The position numbers were made by a program, and so were the translations under genes. The notes below the pieces were generated by a model. That model ran no database searches, was not told the DNA's origin, and saw only the letters and a program-made list of their open reading frames with translations. Below are positions 37,026 to 46,361 of a stretch of DNA of 46,361 bases, one piece after another. This DNA is from Snodgrassella sp. CFCC 13594 (GTDB lineage: Bacteria > Pseudomonadota > Gammaproteobacteria > Burkholderiales > Neisseriaceae), in NCBI RefSeq assembly GCF_001590725.1, contig NZ_LQXR01000017.1:1-46361 (forward strand). Reading direction: 5' to 3'. Position 1 is the stretch's first letter; each line of letters opens with the position of its first letter.

Positions 37026-37418
37026 ATGAACGGTAAATATTATTACGGCACAGGTCGCCGCAAAAGTTCAGTGGCCCGTGTTTTCTTACAAAAAGGCAAT
37101 GGTCAGATCACTGTAAACGGTCGCCCATTGGATGAATTTTTTGGTCGTGAAACTGGCCGCATGATTGTGCGTCAACCTTTGGTTTTGACCGAAAATTTGG
37201 AAGCCTTTGATATCAAAGTCAATGTAGTAGGCGGTGGTGAAACAGGCCAGTCTGGTGCCATTCGCCACGGCATTACCCGTGCATTGATTGATTATGATGC
37301 TGCTTTGAAACCAGCTCTGTCTGCTGCTGGTTTGGTGACACGTGATGCACGTGAAGTTGAACGTAAAAAATTCGGTTTGCGCAAAGCACGTCGTGCCAAA
37401 CAGTTCTCAAAACGTTAA
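37026..37418 (+). CDS. rpsI: 30S ribosomal protein S9
   Basis: The 130-residue protein has [20 protein letters not shown] at the start, [20 protein letters not shown] (the S9 signature), and the C-terminal RRAKQFSKR tail that reaches the P-site tRNA. It is 9 bases after rplM. Confidence 0.99.
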   Translation: MNGKYYYGTGRRKSSVARVFLQKGNGQITVNGRPLDEFFGRETGRMIVRQPLVLTENLEAFDIKVNVVGGGETGQSGAIRHGITRALIDYDAALKPALSAAGLVTRDAREVERKKFGLRKARRAKQFSKR

Positions 37419-37431
37419 TTGTTGCCTATGC

Positions 37432-37457
37432 AAAAAGAGCCCTCTGGGCTCTTTTTT
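37432..37457. terminator. bidirectional terminator between rpsI and the porin gene
   Basis: AAAAAGAGCCC-TCT-GGGCTCTTTTTT is an 11-bp stem flanked by A and T runs on both sides. It can end both rpsI (plus) and the convergent porin gene (minus). Confidence 0.9.
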
Positions 37458-37470
37458 ATTGCTGGTGTGT

Positions 37471-38748
37471 TTAGAAATTGTACGACATTTGCAAACGGTT
37501 TTGCCAAAACGCATGGGCATTCCCCTCTCGCTTTTGCACCCCGGCAAAATTACCGATGCTGAGGCCTTTTAGCTTGCCGTTGAAATTATAAAAACCATAA
37601 ACCAAATATTCAGTCATTTTAAGATGTGGCTGGGTACTCACATTGCTAGCACGCACATGGGAGAGGCGTCCACCCATCGATATTTTCTCGGTAACATTGC
37701 CCGTTAATTCGGTGGAGAAGGCATTGCCAGCGCCCAAATCTTGAGTGCTGGTGAAAAATGGCTGTGCAAAGAATGGGCCAGATGAAGTGTTGTGTGCATA
37801 AGGGGTGGGTAGTGCGCCGTTATGCCAAGCGTCGTTTTGGCTAAACATGTGATTGGCGGCAATTTTCCAAGTCAGTTTGGGATTGGGTTTGAATTTTGCT
37901 TGAATGCCCACTACTTTGCTTTCAACTTTACCTAAATAAGCATGACCAGTGTCTTTTCCGTACATTGCTTGTATGCTGAATTCCGGTTGCCAAGTGTATT
38001 TAGGAAGGCCGTAATTGAGTTCGCCGTAAACAAGGTCGAGTACGTTGTTGTAGTGCTCTGCCCAAATTTGGCCTTTGATATATTGGTGTTCACCTTGCCA
38101 TCTGTGACCGGCTCCCAGCGCAAACATGCCATTGGTTTCATGATCATAACGCATGAATGCATCATCATTTAGTCGTGATGTTTTGCGAAAATCGCTGGTG
38201 CCGTATGTTTTGGCTTTATGGATTTTGGTGGCGCGGACAAAATTATCTGCATCGCCATATTGGATATCGGCAGCTTGATACAAATATGGCAAAACGCGGA
38301 AATTAGCATAATCACCGACGAAGGGTAGATTCAAGCGCTGATTGCCTAGCGTAATGGAAAGTCGATTTTTTTGCCATTTCACATAAGCTTCACTTAGGCC
38401 GAAAGTATTGTCGTGTAATTCGGCAATTGAGTTAGCACCTTCATCAATGCGATGCTGTCCTTCAATCCCAATGGCTGCCTGAAAGCCATGTAGTGGTGCC
38501 GTTTTATAGGTTGCATAACCGCCAATGCTGGTGGTGTCTTGGCTGGTGCCACCAAAATAGGCATTTTTAAGTGAATAGCTATTTAAGCGGATACTGCCAT
38601 CGAGTTGGCCGCAGCTAAAGACTTCAGTTGCGTTATTTGCTTGACCTTGGTTGTCGGTACAGTCATTTTGAGTAGAGACTGGAAAGGCCAAAGCGCTGCT
38701 ACATGCTGCGACCATGGCACTTGTGAGTAAAGAGATTTGGATGTTCAT
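37471..38748 (-). CDS. OprD-family outer-membrane porin
   Basis: The 425-residue protein is predicted to be an 18-strand channel for small organic acids, amino acids or similar nutrients. From the ATG at 38748 (MNIQISLLTSAMVAACSSAL) there is a signal peptide ending ALA and a GGGGAG ribosome-binding site. The family pattern shows in GSIRLNSYSLKNAYFGG, YVKWQKNRLSITLGNQRLNL, KAKTYGTSDFR, and the terminal NRLQMSYNF with final Phe. An 18-base-longer frame from 38766 is less likely. Two Cys (C36 and C52 region) in the mature N terminus may form a disulfide. The promoter carries paired operators. Substrate unknown. Confidence 0.8.
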   Translation of the reverse strand: MNIQISLLTSAMVAACSSALAFPVSTQNDCTDNQGQANNATEVFSCGQLDGSIRLNSYSLKNAYFGGTSQDTTSIGGYATYKTAPLHGFQAAIGIEGQHRIDEGANSIAELHDNTFGLSEAYVKWQKNRLSITLGNQRLNLPFVGDYANFRVLPYLYQAADIQYGDADNFVRATKIHKAKTYGTSDFRKTSRLNDDAFMRYDHETNGMFALGAGHRWQGEHQYIKGQIWAEHYNNVLDLVYGELNYGLPKYTWQPEFSIQAMYGKDTGHAYLGKVESKVVGIQAKFKPNPKLTWKIAANHMFSQNDAWHNGALPTPYAHNTSSGPFFAQPFFTSTQDLGAGNAFSTELTGNVTEKISMGGRLSHVRASNVSTQPHLKMTEYLVYGFYNFNGKLKGLSIGNFAGVQKREGNAHAFWQNRLQMSYNF

Positions 38749-38861
38749 GTGGTTTGCTCCCCGCAAATTGGCCTGCTGTGACGATCAGCCATGAGTGACT
38801 GTTGTAAAAAATATCCCAATGACGCATTCCCTTAATTACATCGTTAAGATTATTTTTGTAA

Positions 38862-38895
38862 ATTGTTAACAATTTACAAGTAGATTGTCAACAAT
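38862..38895 (-). promoter_or_regulatory. porin promoter overlapped by two inverted-repeat operators
   Basis: On the minus strand TTGACA (38891-38886) and TAACAA (38868-38863) are 17 bases apart. Two copies of the same symmetric word cover them: ATTGTCAACAAT at 38884-38895 over the -35, and ATTGTTAACAAT at 38862-38873 over the -10. The second is extended to a perfect 24-base palindrome (38856-38879). Centres are 22 bases apart, two helical turns. The shape TTGT-NN-ACAA resembles GntR/FadR-type operators; the regulator is not in the window. Confidence 0.7.
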
Positions 38896-38896
38896 T

Positions 38897-39531
38897 ATTT
38901 GGGAAAGTTGGTGGAAATCCGATAGGAATCAGAGTACGTAATTGCCCATCGGATGGTTATCATGGTGATATATGCATGCGCTTGAGAAGGTAATGTGGTG
39001 TATTGATGAGGTGCATGCCACCCAATGGGATGAGTGTGTTATAGCCAATAAATAAATGTGGTGTTGATTCGACTTGACTCCGGTTGCTTGAAATTTTCAA
39101 AGGCAGTTGAATTTGTATTTTTCGCATTTAGATGGTGCATCTATTGCTAACTGCATCAATGCTGGTTTCAAAACGCACTTTTCAACCCAAAGCTTGGCTT
39201 AGGGGCCTACTGGGCAATGTTTATGTTTGACTCTAAATGGCATTTTATCTTTGGGTGATGAAGTTTTTTGGGAGTACATCTATTTGGAAATGTGCTTGTT
39301 GGGTATGCAGCCGAATTGAAAAAATCGGTGGTGATGATGGTGGATTGGCACAGTATGGCCGAGGTAATCTTGCTGCTTTTTGAGGGAAATGATTCAACGG
39401 CTGTGTAGCCATAATGGGGTAAGCATTGCCGTGTTGTCATCCTGACAAACTCGGCATGCTCGCGTAAAATAACACCATTTTGGTTGCGCACGGTTTTCTT
39501 GGTGAAAACAGTGCCGATAAAGCACATTAAG
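38897..39531. other. long intergenic region before mnmG
   Basis: About 635 bases without a recognisable gene. Open frames on the minus strand (for example 39207-39527) encode no known family and look like chance. An imperfect inverted repeat spans 39425-39462: GCATTGCCG, inner TTGTCA-TCC-TGACAA, then CGGCATGC, without a T tract. No DnaA boxes (TTATCCACA-like) or parS site were seen, so there is no evidence for a replication origin despite the gidA-parAB-atp context. Confidence 0.5.
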
Positions 39532-41421
39532 ATGAACTATCCTATTGAATATGATGTGATTGTGGTAGGTGGCGGTCATGCAGGTACCGAGGCAGCGCTG
39601 GCATCTGCGCGCACGGGCGTGCGAACGTTATTACTCACACACAATATTGAAACCTTGGGACAAATGTCCTGCAATCCATCGATTGGCGGGATTGGCAAAG
39701 GCCACTTGGTGCGTGAATTGGATGCGCTGGGTGGTGCTATGGCCTTGGCTGCGGATCAGGCCGGAATTCAATTTCGTCGATTGAACGCCTCTAAAGGTCC
39801 GGCTGTGCGCGCTACCCGAGCACAAGCTGACCGAATTTTGTATAAAGCGGCCATTCGCCATATGTTGGAAAACCAAGAGCACTTGGATTTATTTCAACAG
39901 CAAGTGGAAGATATTGTGGTGGAACACGGCCGTGCGGCAGGTGTGATTACGGCCATGGGCGTGACTTTCCGGGCACGCTCAGTGGTATTGACTGCCGGTA
40001 CATTTTTGGCCGGAAAAATTCACATTGGTTTGGAAAATTATGCTGGTGGGCGCGCGGGTGATCCCGCAGCACAACATTTATCGGGCTGCCTGAAAGAGCT
40101 GAAGTTGCCGCAGGGGCGTTTGAAAACCGGCACACCGCCGCGTATTGATGGGCGCAGTATTGATTTTTCGCAACTGCAGGAGCAGCCCGGTGATCAACCA
40201 GTACCGGTTTTCTCGGTGCGCGGTGATGCCAATATGCATCCGCGCCAGATTTCATGTTGGATTACTCACACCAATACACAGACACACGACATTATCCGCG
40301 GTGGGTTTGATCGAAGCCCGATGTTTACTGGCAAAATTGAAGGCGTGGGGCCACGGTACTGCCCGTCGATTGAAGACAAAGTCAATCGTTTTGCCGATAA
40401 AGACAGCCACCAGATTTTTCTGGAGCCGGAAGGATTGACTACACACGAATATTACCCCAATGGCATCTCTACCAGTTTGCCGTTTGATGTGCAGTTGGAT
40501 TTGGTGCATTCGATGCCTGGTTTGCAGCATGCGCATATTTTGCGGCCGGGCTATGCGATTGAGTACGATTATTTTGATCCACGCAATCTTAAAGCCAGTT
40601 TGGAAACCAAAAGCATACCCGGTTTGTTTTTTGCGGGCCAAATCAATGGCACGACAGGCTATGAAGAGGCAGCTGCACAAGGCTTATTGGCTGGCGCCAA
40701 TGCTGCGCTTTATGTGCAAGAAAAAGAATCCTTGGTGCTGCATCGAGACCAAGCTTATTTGGGTGTATTGGTTGATGATTTAATTACCAAAGGTGTTACG
40801 GAGCCTTACCGTATGTTCACCAGTCGCGCTGAATATCGACTGCAGTTGCGTGAAGACAATGCCGACATGCGCTTAACTGAATTGGGTAGACAGGTAGGTC
40901 TGGTAGATGAGGATCAATGGCGGTTATTTGAGGAAAAACGAGAAGCGGTGGCACGCGAAATCCAGCGCATGAGCCATACTTGGTTTACGCCACTGAATTT
41001 ACCTGAGCATGAACAATTGCGTGTATTGGGGCAAACTTTAAGCAAAGAATCCAGCTTGTTGGATTTATTGCGTCGCCCCAATGTTGCCTATGCTGATTTA
41101 ATGACACTGCCCGGTGCTCAAGCAGAATCACTGGATGATGCAGCAGCAGAGCAGGTGGAAATTCAGGTTAAATATCAGGGCTATATCGAACGGCAAAATG
41201 ATGAAATCGGCCGTCATCAGGATTTGGAAAAACTCAGGCTGCCTGAAAGCATTGATTATGCTAAGGTAAAAGGCTTGTCTGCCGAAGTGCAACAAAAATT
41301 AAATCAATATCGTCCGGAAACCGTTGGCCAAGCAGCGCGTATTTCTGGCGTAACGCCAGCTGCCGTTACTTTATTAATGGTGCATTTGAAGCGCGGTTTT
41401 GAAGGAGCAAAAATATCGTGA
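39532..41421 (+). CDS. mnmG: tRNA uridine-5-carboxymethylaminomethyl modification enzyme MnmG
   Basis: MnmG with MnmE modifies wobble U34 of several tRNAs. From ATG 39532 ([20 protein letters not shown]) it is 629 residues, the usual size; the frame extends to 39484 without conservation. Motifs are the FAD-binding [45 protein letters not shown] and [11 protein letters not shown], plus the C-terminal MnmE-binding helical domain. An exact uptake sequence lies inside at 41236. It overlaps rsmG by 4 bases. Confidence 0.98.
   Translation: MNYPIEYDVIVVGGGHAGTEAALASARTGVRTLLLTHNIETLGQMSCNPSIGGIGKGHLVRELDALGGAMALAADQAGIQFRRLNASKGPAVRATRAQADRILYKAAIRHMLENQEHLDLFQQQVEDIVVEHGRAAGVITAMGVTFRARSVVLTAGTFLAGKIHIGLENYAGGRAGDPAAQHLSGCLKELKLPQGRLKTGTPPRIDGRSIDFSQLQEQPGDQPVPVFSVRGDANMHPRQISCWITHTNTQTHDIIRGGFDRSPMFTGKIEGVGPRYCPSIEDKVNRFADKDSHQIFLEPEGLTTHEYYPNGISTSLPFDVQLDLVHSMPGLQHAHILRPGYAIEYDYFDPRNLKASLETKSIPGLFFAGQINGTTGYEEAAAQGLLAGANAALYVQEKESLVLHRDQAYLGVLVDDLITKGVTEPYRMFTSRAEYRLQLREDNADMRLTELGRQVGLVDEDQWRLFEEKREAVAREIQRMSHTWFTPLNLPEHEQLRVLGQTLSKESSLLDLLRRPNVAYADLMTLPGAQAESLDDAAAEQVEIQVKYQGYIERQNDEIGRHQDLEKLRLPESIDYAKVKGLSAEVQQKLNQYRPETVGQAARISGVTPAAVTLLMVHLKRGFEGAKIS
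41236..41247 (+). repeat. DNA uptake sequence within mnmG
   Basis: Exact AGGCTGCCTGAA in the 3' part of mnmG, read as RLPE. The same tetrapeptide is used at the DUS in dinG. Confidence 0.8.
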
Positions 41422-42053
41422 GCGAAATGAAAAATAGGCTGCAACAAGGTTTGCAAGAAATGGGCATTGAGTTAACAGTGCCGCAGCAGTTGCAATTGCT
41501 GGCGTTTGTGGATTTGTTGAAAAAATGGAATAGCACTTATAACTTGACCGCTTTACGCGATGACCAAGCCGTGATTAGCCACCATATTCTGGACAGTTTG
41601 ACTTTGTTGCCGTATTTAAAAAAAGCGCGGGGTTTAATTGATGTGGGTTCAGGCGGCGGCATGCCCGGTATTCCTGTGGCCATTGCGCGGCCAGATCTGC
41701 CAGTCGCGCTGCTGGATGCCAACAGCAAGAAAACGTCGTTTTTACAGCAAGCCGTGATTGAGCTCGGATTGAATAATGTGGAAGTGATTACTGCCCGGGT
41801 GGAAGCCATGGTGGGCGAGCAGTTTGATGTGATTACCAGTCGTGCATTTGCTGAATTAGGTGATTTTGTCACCATTACCAAGCAGTTAATGGCTAAGGGT
41901 GGGCAATGGGCTGCCATGAAAGGTGTCTACCCTTATGAAGAAATTGCCCAATTGCCTGCAGGCGTAGAAGTGGTGAGTGTGGATAAATTGAAGGTACCCC
42001 ATCTGCATGCAGAGCGGCACATGGTGTTGTTGCAAAAGAAAGAAACTGCATGA
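41418..42053 (+). CDS. rsmG: 16S rRNA (guanine-N7) methyltransferase RsmG
   Basis: RsmG methylates G527 of 16S rRNA. The 211-residue protein has [12 protein letters not shown], the SAM-binding [17 protein letters not shown], and [11 protein letters not shown]. The start is GTG at 41418, 10 bases after GAAGGAG; the next ATG (41427) is too far from it. It overlaps mnmG and parA by 4 bases each. Confidence 0.96.
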   Translation: MSEMKNRLQQGLQEMGIELTVPQQLQLLAFVDLLKKWNSTYNLTALRDDQAVISHHILDSLTLLPYLKKARGLIDVGSGGGMPGIPVAIARPDLPVALLDANSKKTSFLQQAVIELGLNNVEVITARVEAMVGEQFDVITSRAFAELGDFVTITKQLMAKGGQWAAMKGVYPYEEIAQLPAGVEVVSVDKLKVPHLHAERHMVLLQKKETA

Positions 42054-42820
42054 GTGCGCACATCATCGCTGTGGCCAATCAAAAAGGCGGAGTGGGCAAA
42101 ACCACCACGGTGGTGAATTTGGCGGCTTCATTGGCGCATAGAGGTAAGCGCGTATTGACGGTGGATTTGGATCCACAAGGCAATGCGACGACTGGGTGTG
42201 GCATCAATAAAGGCAGTGTGCGCGATGGCGTCTATGCTGTATTACTGGGGGGTGCAGACATTCAAGCAGCCATTGTGCCAGCGAAAAACGGTGGGTTTGA
42301 TGTTCTGCCAGCCAATCGCGCTTTAGCGGGCGCTGAGGTGGAATTGGTACAAGAGCTGGCACGCGAAATGCGGTTGAAAAATGCTTTGATGCACATTGCG
42401 GATCGCTATGACTACATTTTAATTGATTGTCCACCTACGCTAACGTTGCTGACCATCAATGGTTTGGTGGCGGCGCAGCAAGTGATGGTGCCGATGGTGT
42501 GTGAGTATTATGCGCTGGAAGGCATTTCCGATTTGGTGGCCACAGTGCGCAAAATTCGCCAAGCGGTGAATCCTCAGCTAGATATCTTGGGCATCGTGCG
42601 CACCCTTTATAATGGACAAAGCCTGTTGTCTAAACAAGTGGATGAACAGCTGATCAAATATTTCCCCAAAAAGCTGTTTGAAACTACTATTCCAAGGAAT
42701 ATTCGGCTGGCAGAGGCACCGAGTTACGGTATGCCGGCGTTGCAATACGACGATAAGGCCAGAGGTACTTTGGCCTATTTGGCGTTGGCAGATGAGCTTT
42801 TGGCGCGGCAGGCGTCTTAA
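42050..42820 (+). CDS. parA: chromosome-partitioning ATPase ParA (Soj)
   Basis: ParA drives origin segregation with ParB. The 256-residue protein starts [20 protein letters not shown] with the deviant Walker A KGGVGKTT (12-19), then VDLDPQGNATTG and LIDCPPTLTLLTING (Walker B region). The size and lack of an N-terminal HTH are those of chromosomal rather than large plasmid ParA. It is in the canonical mnmG-rsmG-parA-parB order. Confidence 0.97.
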   Translation: MSAHIIAVANQKGGVGKTTTVVNLAASLAHRGKRVLTVDLDPQGNATTGCGINKGSVRDGVYAVLLGGADIQAAIVPAKNGGFDVLPANRALAGAEVELVQELAREMRLKNALMHIADRYDYILIDCPPTLTLLTINGLVAAQQVMVPMVCEYYALEGISDLVATVRKIRQAVNPQLDILGIVRTLYNGQSLLSKQVDEQLIKYFPKKLFETTIPRNIRLAEAPSYGMPALQYDDKARGTLAYLALADELLARQAS

Positions 42821-42878
42821 ATCTAAATGGCACTGGGTCACTTCAGCTTGGCTTGTTTGTCATGCAGATTGAATGTTC

Positions 42879-42890
42879 AGGCTGCCTGAA
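42879..42890 (+). repeat. DNA uptake sequence between parA and parB
   Basis: Exact AGGCTGCCTGAA, part of TTCAGGCTGCCTGAA, a 15-base near-palindrome with 7-base arms around a central G. Confidence 0.8.
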
Positions 42891-42919
42891 ACACAACAAT
42901 TAACCGATCAAGAATAAAT

Positions 42920-43780
42920 ATGGCAAAAGCAAAAGGTTTAGGTACAGGTTTGGATGCGCTGCTGGGTTCTGGAAGCGATGTGGGCGGCGCTGATCGACTG
43001 ACTAATGTGGCCATCAGTGACATCGTGCCTGGACGGTACCAACCTCGGGTGCAAATGGATGAGACGGCTTTGCACGAATTGGCGGAGTCCATCAGGGTAC
43101 AGGGTGTTATTCAGCCAGTGATCGTGCGTGAAATGGGCTTGTCACAATATGAGTTGATTGCAGGTGAACGACGCTGGCGCGCGAGCCAATTGGCTGGATT
43201 GGCAGATATTCCCGCAGTCATTAAGAGTATTTCCGATGAAACCGCTTTGGCCATGGGATTGATTGAAAATATTCAACGAGAAAATTTAAATCCCATTGAA
43301 GAAGCACAAGGATTGAAGCGCTTAGTAGATGAATTTGGGCTGACACACGAAACTGTGGCCAATGCTGTGGGGCGCAGTCGCAGTAGCATATCCAATAGCC
43401 TGCGTTTATTGAATTTGCCACAGCCTGTACAGGATTTGATGTATACGCGGCAATTGGAGATGGGGCATGCCAGGGCACTATTGAGCTTGCCTGTGGTTCA
43501 GCAGATCGATTTTGCACAACGTGCTGTTAAAAATGGGTGGTCCGTTCGTGAAGTTGAACGGCGTAGTCAGCAGTGGTTGGCGCGCAAACCAGAGCAAGAA
43601 GAGGGTGCCAAAAAAAGCACTGAAATAATGCATATTGAAGCTGTATTGGCGCACCATTTATCGGTACCGGTAGAGCTGATCAGTAAAAATCAGCGCAGTG
43701 GCCGTTTGGTGCTGCATTTTGACAGCCCAGAAAGTTTGGCGCACTTATTGAAAAAAATGGGTTTGACGCTGGAGAAATAG
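42920..43780 (+). CDS. parB: chromosome-partitioning protein ParB (Spo0J)
   Basis: ParB is a CTP-dependent clamp loaded at parS. The 286-residue protein begins KAKGLGTGLDALLG (ParA-stimulating N terminus) and has the CTP-binding boxes ELIAGERRWRASQLAG and ENIQRENLNPIEEAQGLKRL. The HTH is VANAVGRSRSSISNSLRLLN, and a C-terminal dimer domain is present. No consensus parS (TGTTTCACGTGAAACA) was found in the window. Confidence 0.97.
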   Translation: MAKAKGLGTGLDALLGSGSDVGGADRLTNVAISDIVPGRYQPRVQMDETALHELAESIRVQGVIQPVIVREMGLSQYELIAGERRWRASQLAGLADIPAVIKSISDETALAMGLIENIQRENLNPIEEAQGLKRLVDEFGLTHETVANAVGRSRSSISNSLRLLNLPQPVQDLMYTRQLEMGHARALLSLPVVQQIDFAQRAVKNGWSVREVERRSQQWLARKPEQEEGAKKSTEIMHIEAVLAHHLSVPVELISKNQRSGRLVLHFDSPESLAHLLKKMGLTLEK

Positions 43781-43903
43781 TGATCGGATACATGTTGTTG
43801 CAGCGCAAAGGAAATTGTTACATTGAGTAAAGCATTTTGGCGAAACATTTGAAAAATATGAATTTTGCGTTGAGAAGTGATTAACATGTTTTGTCAAAAT
43901 GGC

Positions 43904-43932
43904 TTGACGCTTGGGCTGTGGTTGATTATAGT
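43904..43932 (+). promoter_or_regulatory. atp operon promoter
   Basis: TTGACG (43904-43909) and TATAGT (43927-43932) with a 17-base spacer, 36 bases before atpI. Confidence 0.75.
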
Positions 43933-43968
43933 TGCGCGGCTTGCTGCGGTGTCTGAGTAGGAGGCTTC

Positions 43969-44313
43969 ATGGGCAAAATAATAGTGTGGCAAATGGTCCT
44001 GCTGGTTGTGGCAATTGCTATAGCTGCTTGGGTATGGGGTGTTGCTGCTATTGGGTCTGTCGTATTGGGCGGGTTGTGTTATTTGTTGCCCACCATTTTG
44101 GCCATCGTGTTGTTAAGCATTTTGAAGAAAATCCCGGACTTACTGCCTGTGGCTTTGATGGCGACAGAGTTGGGTAAAATTATATTGGTGTGCCTGATGA
44201 TGCTGGTGGTCTACCTAGCTTACCCGGCGGCCAATTGGCTTGCGTTCTTATTGGGGCTCATTTTGGTGAGCCAAGCGGGATTATTTACTTTTGGAAAAAG
44301 ATTGGTACTATGA
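43969..44313 (+). CDS. atpI: ATP synthase protein I
   Basis: AtpI is a small membrane protein that helps c-ring assembly. It has 114 residues with four hydrophobic segments (for example VLLVVAIAIAAWVWGVAAIG and IILVCLMMLVVYLAYPA). AGGAGG precedes the ATG by 5 bases. It is the first gene of the atp operon and overlaps atpB by 4 bases. Confidence 0.9.
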   Translation: MGKIIVWQMVLLVVAIAIAAWVWGVAAIGSVVLGGLCYLLPTILAIVLLSILKKIPDLLPVALMATELGKIILVCLMMLVVYLAYPAANWLAFLLGLILVSQAGLFTFGKRLVL

Positions 44314-45170
44314 GTAGCACTGAAATGACTCCGGGCGAATACATTAGCCATCATTTAATCAACTTTACGCAAAAATCGCCTGAATATCAGACGAATATGG
44401 TTGATTTCTCTTTCATTAACTTGGATACCCTGTTTTTCTCTATTCTGTTGGGTATCATCATTTCCCTCGTGATGTGGCGCGCAGCGCGCAATATGAAAGC
44501 GGATGTACCAACGCGCTTTCAGGCAGCTATTGAGCTGTTGATTGAGTTTGTTGATGGCTTGTGTAAAGACATGGTGCACAACAGCAACTCGCGCAAAGTG
44601 ATTGCCCCATTGGGTTTGACGGTATTCTTGTGGATTTTATTCATGAATGCGTTGGATTTGCTGCCTGTGGATTTATTGCCATGGGCGTGGCAGCACGCTA
44701 CTGGCGATCACCATGCTTATTTGCGCGTGGTGCCAACAGCAGACTTAAATACCACTATGGCAATGGCCATTTCCGTGCTGGTATTGTGTTTTATCTACAA
44801 TATCAAAATCAAAGGCCTTGGCGGCTGGGTGCATGAATTATTCAGTGCGCCGTTTGGTAATAAAGTATGGTTGTATATCCCCAATTTTTTGATGAACGTC
44901 ATTGAATTCTTCTCCAAAACGCTGTCTCACGGTATGCGACTTTTCGGTAATATGTATGCTGGTGAGGTACTGTTTATGGTGATCGCGCTGTTAGGTGGTG
45001 CTTGGGGCCTTTCAGGCAGCGCAGGTGTGAGTGATGTTGTTTTGTTCTTGCTGCAATTGGTGGCAGGTTCGGCTTGGGCTATTTTCCATATTTTGGTTAT
45101 TGCCTTGCAAGCCTATCTATTCATGGTATTGACCTTCGTATATTTGGGTCAGGCGCATGATTCGCATTAA
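44310..45170 (+). CDS. atpB: F0F1 ATP synthase subunit a
   Basis: Subunit a provides the proton half-channels. From ATG 44310 (MSSTEMTPGEYISHHLINFT) it is 286 residues. The key helix SHGMRLFGNMYAGEVLFMVI contains the essential Arg, and LVAGSAWAIFHILVIALQAY contains conserved polar residues. The frame is open upstream to 44190 inside atpI but that part is not conserved. Confidence 0.97.
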   Translation: MSSTEMTPGEYISHHLINFTQKSPEYQTNMVDFSFINLDTLFFSILLGIIISLVMWRAARNMKADVPTRFQAAIELLIEFVDGLCKDMVHNSNSRKVIAPLGLTVFLWILFMNALDLLPVDLLPWAWQHATGDHHAYLRVVPTADLNTTMAMAISVLVLCFIYNIKIKGLGGWVHELFSAPFGNKVWLYIPNFLMNVIEFFSKTLSHGMRLFGNMYAGEVLFMVIALLGGAWGLSGSAGVSDVVLFLLQLVAGSAWAIFHILVIALQAYLFMVLTFVYLGQAHDSH

Positions 45171-45216
45171 AGTGTTTTATTTGTTGTTTGATTCTTTAAC
45201 TTAAGGAGTGAAGTAA

Positions 45217-45447
<231 letters not shown>

Positions 45448-45508
45448 GAATTTAGATTTGCTGGTTGTTAACTGTTTAATTAATAAACACTAATCTAAAG
45501 GTTTAATC

Positions 45509-45979
45509 GTGAATATTAATGCAACCTTAATTGCGCAAATTATTGTTTTTCTGATATTTGTGTGGTTTACGATGAAGTTCGTGTGGCCACCTATCGCAAA
45601 AGCATTGGATGAGCGCACTGACAAAATCGCCGAAGGTTTGGCTGCGGCTGAACGCGGGAAAAGTGATTTTGCTCAAGCGGAAAAACGTGTTGCAGAAATC
45701 TTAGCCGAAGGACGCAATCAGGTCTCCGAAATGGTGGCCAATGCGGAAAAACGTGCTGCACAAATTGTTGATGAAGCCAAAGATCAGGCTGTCACCGAAG
45801 CTGCACGCATTATGGCTCAAGCCAAAGCCGATGTTGAACAAGAAGCCAATCGCGCCCGCGAAGCTTTGCGTGAACAAGTGGCCACTTTGGCTGTGAAAGG
45901 TGCTGAAGCGATTCTGCGCAGTGAGGTTGATGCCTCACGTCATGCAGACATGCTGGCCCATCTGAAACAGGAGCTGTGA
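45509..45979 (+). CDS. atpF: F0F1 ATP synthase subunit b
   Basis: Subunit b is the peripheral stalk. It is 156 residues with one N-terminal membrane helix ([20 protein letters not shown]) and then a long charged, Ala-rich coiled coil. The start is GTG at 45509 after AAAGG. It is in the usual order between atpE and atpH. Confidence 0.97.
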   Translation: MNINATLIAQIIVFLIFVWFTMKFVWPPIAKALDERTDKIAEGLAAAERGKSDFAQAEKRVAEILAEGRNQVSEMVANAEKRAAQIVDEAKDQAVTEAARIMAQAKADVEQEANRAREALREQVATLAVKGAEAILRSEVDASRHADMLAHLKQEL

Positions 45980-45983
45980 TTCT

Positions 45984-46361
45984 ATGGCTGAGTTCGCAAC
46001 CATCGCCAGACCTTATGCCAAGGCATTATATGAGCTGGCGCAAGCGCAAAATTGCACCGAGTCTTGGCTGGGCGAACTGAAAACTTTGGCAGAAATCGTG
46101 TTGCAACCCAAGGTGGTGACATTGATTGAAGAACCTGAAACCGGTTATGCCGCAAAAGCCGACAGTATTTTGTCTTTATTGGACAAACAACCTGTTGACA
46201 CAGAATTGAAAAATTTTGTGTATGTGCTGGCGCAAAATAAACGATTGATGGCTTTGCCTGAGATTTACGCGTTATTCCAGGACTATGCCTTGTCCCGTAA
46301 CCACATCAAGGAAGCCACTGTGTATACGGCCTACCCCATTATGCCCGCGCAATTTGCGCAA
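45984..46361 (+). CDS. atpH: F0F1 ATP synthase subunit delta (partial, cut by window end)
   Basis: The frame starts MAEFATIARPYAKALYELAQ, the typical delta/OSCP N terminus, and stays open for 126 codons to the window edge. YVLAQNKRLMALPEIYALFQ is the conserved central segment. A full protein would be about 177 residues. It is 4 bases after atpF. Confidence 0.95.
   Translation, partial: MAEFATIARPYAKALYELAQAQNCTESWLGELKTLAEIVLQPKVVTLIEEPETGYAAKADSILSLLDKQPVDTELKNFVYVLAQNKRLMALPEIYALFQDYALSRNHIKEATVYTAYPIMPAQFAQ

Noticed and set aside
39207..39527. 106-residue minus-strand frame upstream of mnmG
   Set aside because: No recognisable domain, no Shine-Dalgarno, and composition unlike neighbouring proteins.
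39001..39531. Replication origin near mnmG
   Set aside because: No DnaA boxes, AT-rich 13-mers or parS site were found; the gene context alone is not enough.

Overview
The window is a chromosomal segment of a betaproteobacterium in the family Neisseriaceae. Three things point there. The gene order rpsB-tsf-pyrH-frr-uppS-cdsA-dxr-rseP-bamA-skp-lpxD-fabZ-lpxA fits this group, as do the mnmG-rsmG-parA-parB-atpIBEFH block and the protein sequences. In addition, a 12-base word, AGGCTGCCTGAA, recurs (13 exact copies counted by eye, many one-mismatch copies). This word is the DNA-uptake-sequence (DUS) dialect described for Simonsiella-like Neisseriaceae. The species cannot be named from the sequence alone.

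Layout. (1) 1-~5010: an accessory, decaying block without any DUS. It holds an unidentified C-terminal remnant, an MFS exporter divergent from an AraC-type regulator, a broken short-chain dehydrogenase butted against a zinc alcohol dehydrogenase with two compensating frameshifts, a second MFS transporter, and a LysR regulator cut off after 47 residues. (2) ~5020-5192: a candidate structured RNA with a strong intrinsic terminator. (3) 5245-9918, minus strand: XRE/MmyB-type regulator, Ala/Lys-rich lipoprotein, Maf, SDR, and pyrBI preceded by a leader that looks like a transcription attenuator. (4) 9968-14444, plus strand: priA, dacB, grxC and secB, then fau on the minus strand. (5) 15329-28610, plus strand: the large translation and envelope cluster rpsB to lpxA, with an extra SpoIIAA/STAS-like gene between fabZ and lpxA. 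(6) 28695-33282, minus strand: tonB-exbB-exbD with a Fur-like palindrome, an enoyl-CoA hydratase/3-hydroxyisobutyryl-CoA hydrolase, and an L-lactate dehydrogenase interrupted by a one-base deletion. (7) 33533-37457, plus strand: dinG, a NIPSNAP-domain protein, a tautomerase-like protein and rplM-rpsI. (8) 37471-38748, minus strand: an OprD-type porin whose promoter is overlapped by two copies of an ATTGT-NN-ACAAT operator. (9) 39532-end, plus strand: mnmG-rsmG-parA-parB and the start of the ATP synthase operon (atpI, B, E, F and a partial H).

Functionally, most of the window is housekeeping: ribosome and translation factors, isoprenoid, phospholipid and lipid A synthesis, outer-membrane assembly, pyrimidine synthesis, replication restart, chromosome partition and energy conversion. 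DUS copies are often placed as inverted pairs that serve as terminators. The unusual parts are the left island and its junction, the pyrB leader, the STAS-like gene in the lipid A operon, several single-base disruptions (lldD, NIPSNAP, ADH), and the porin operator pair.
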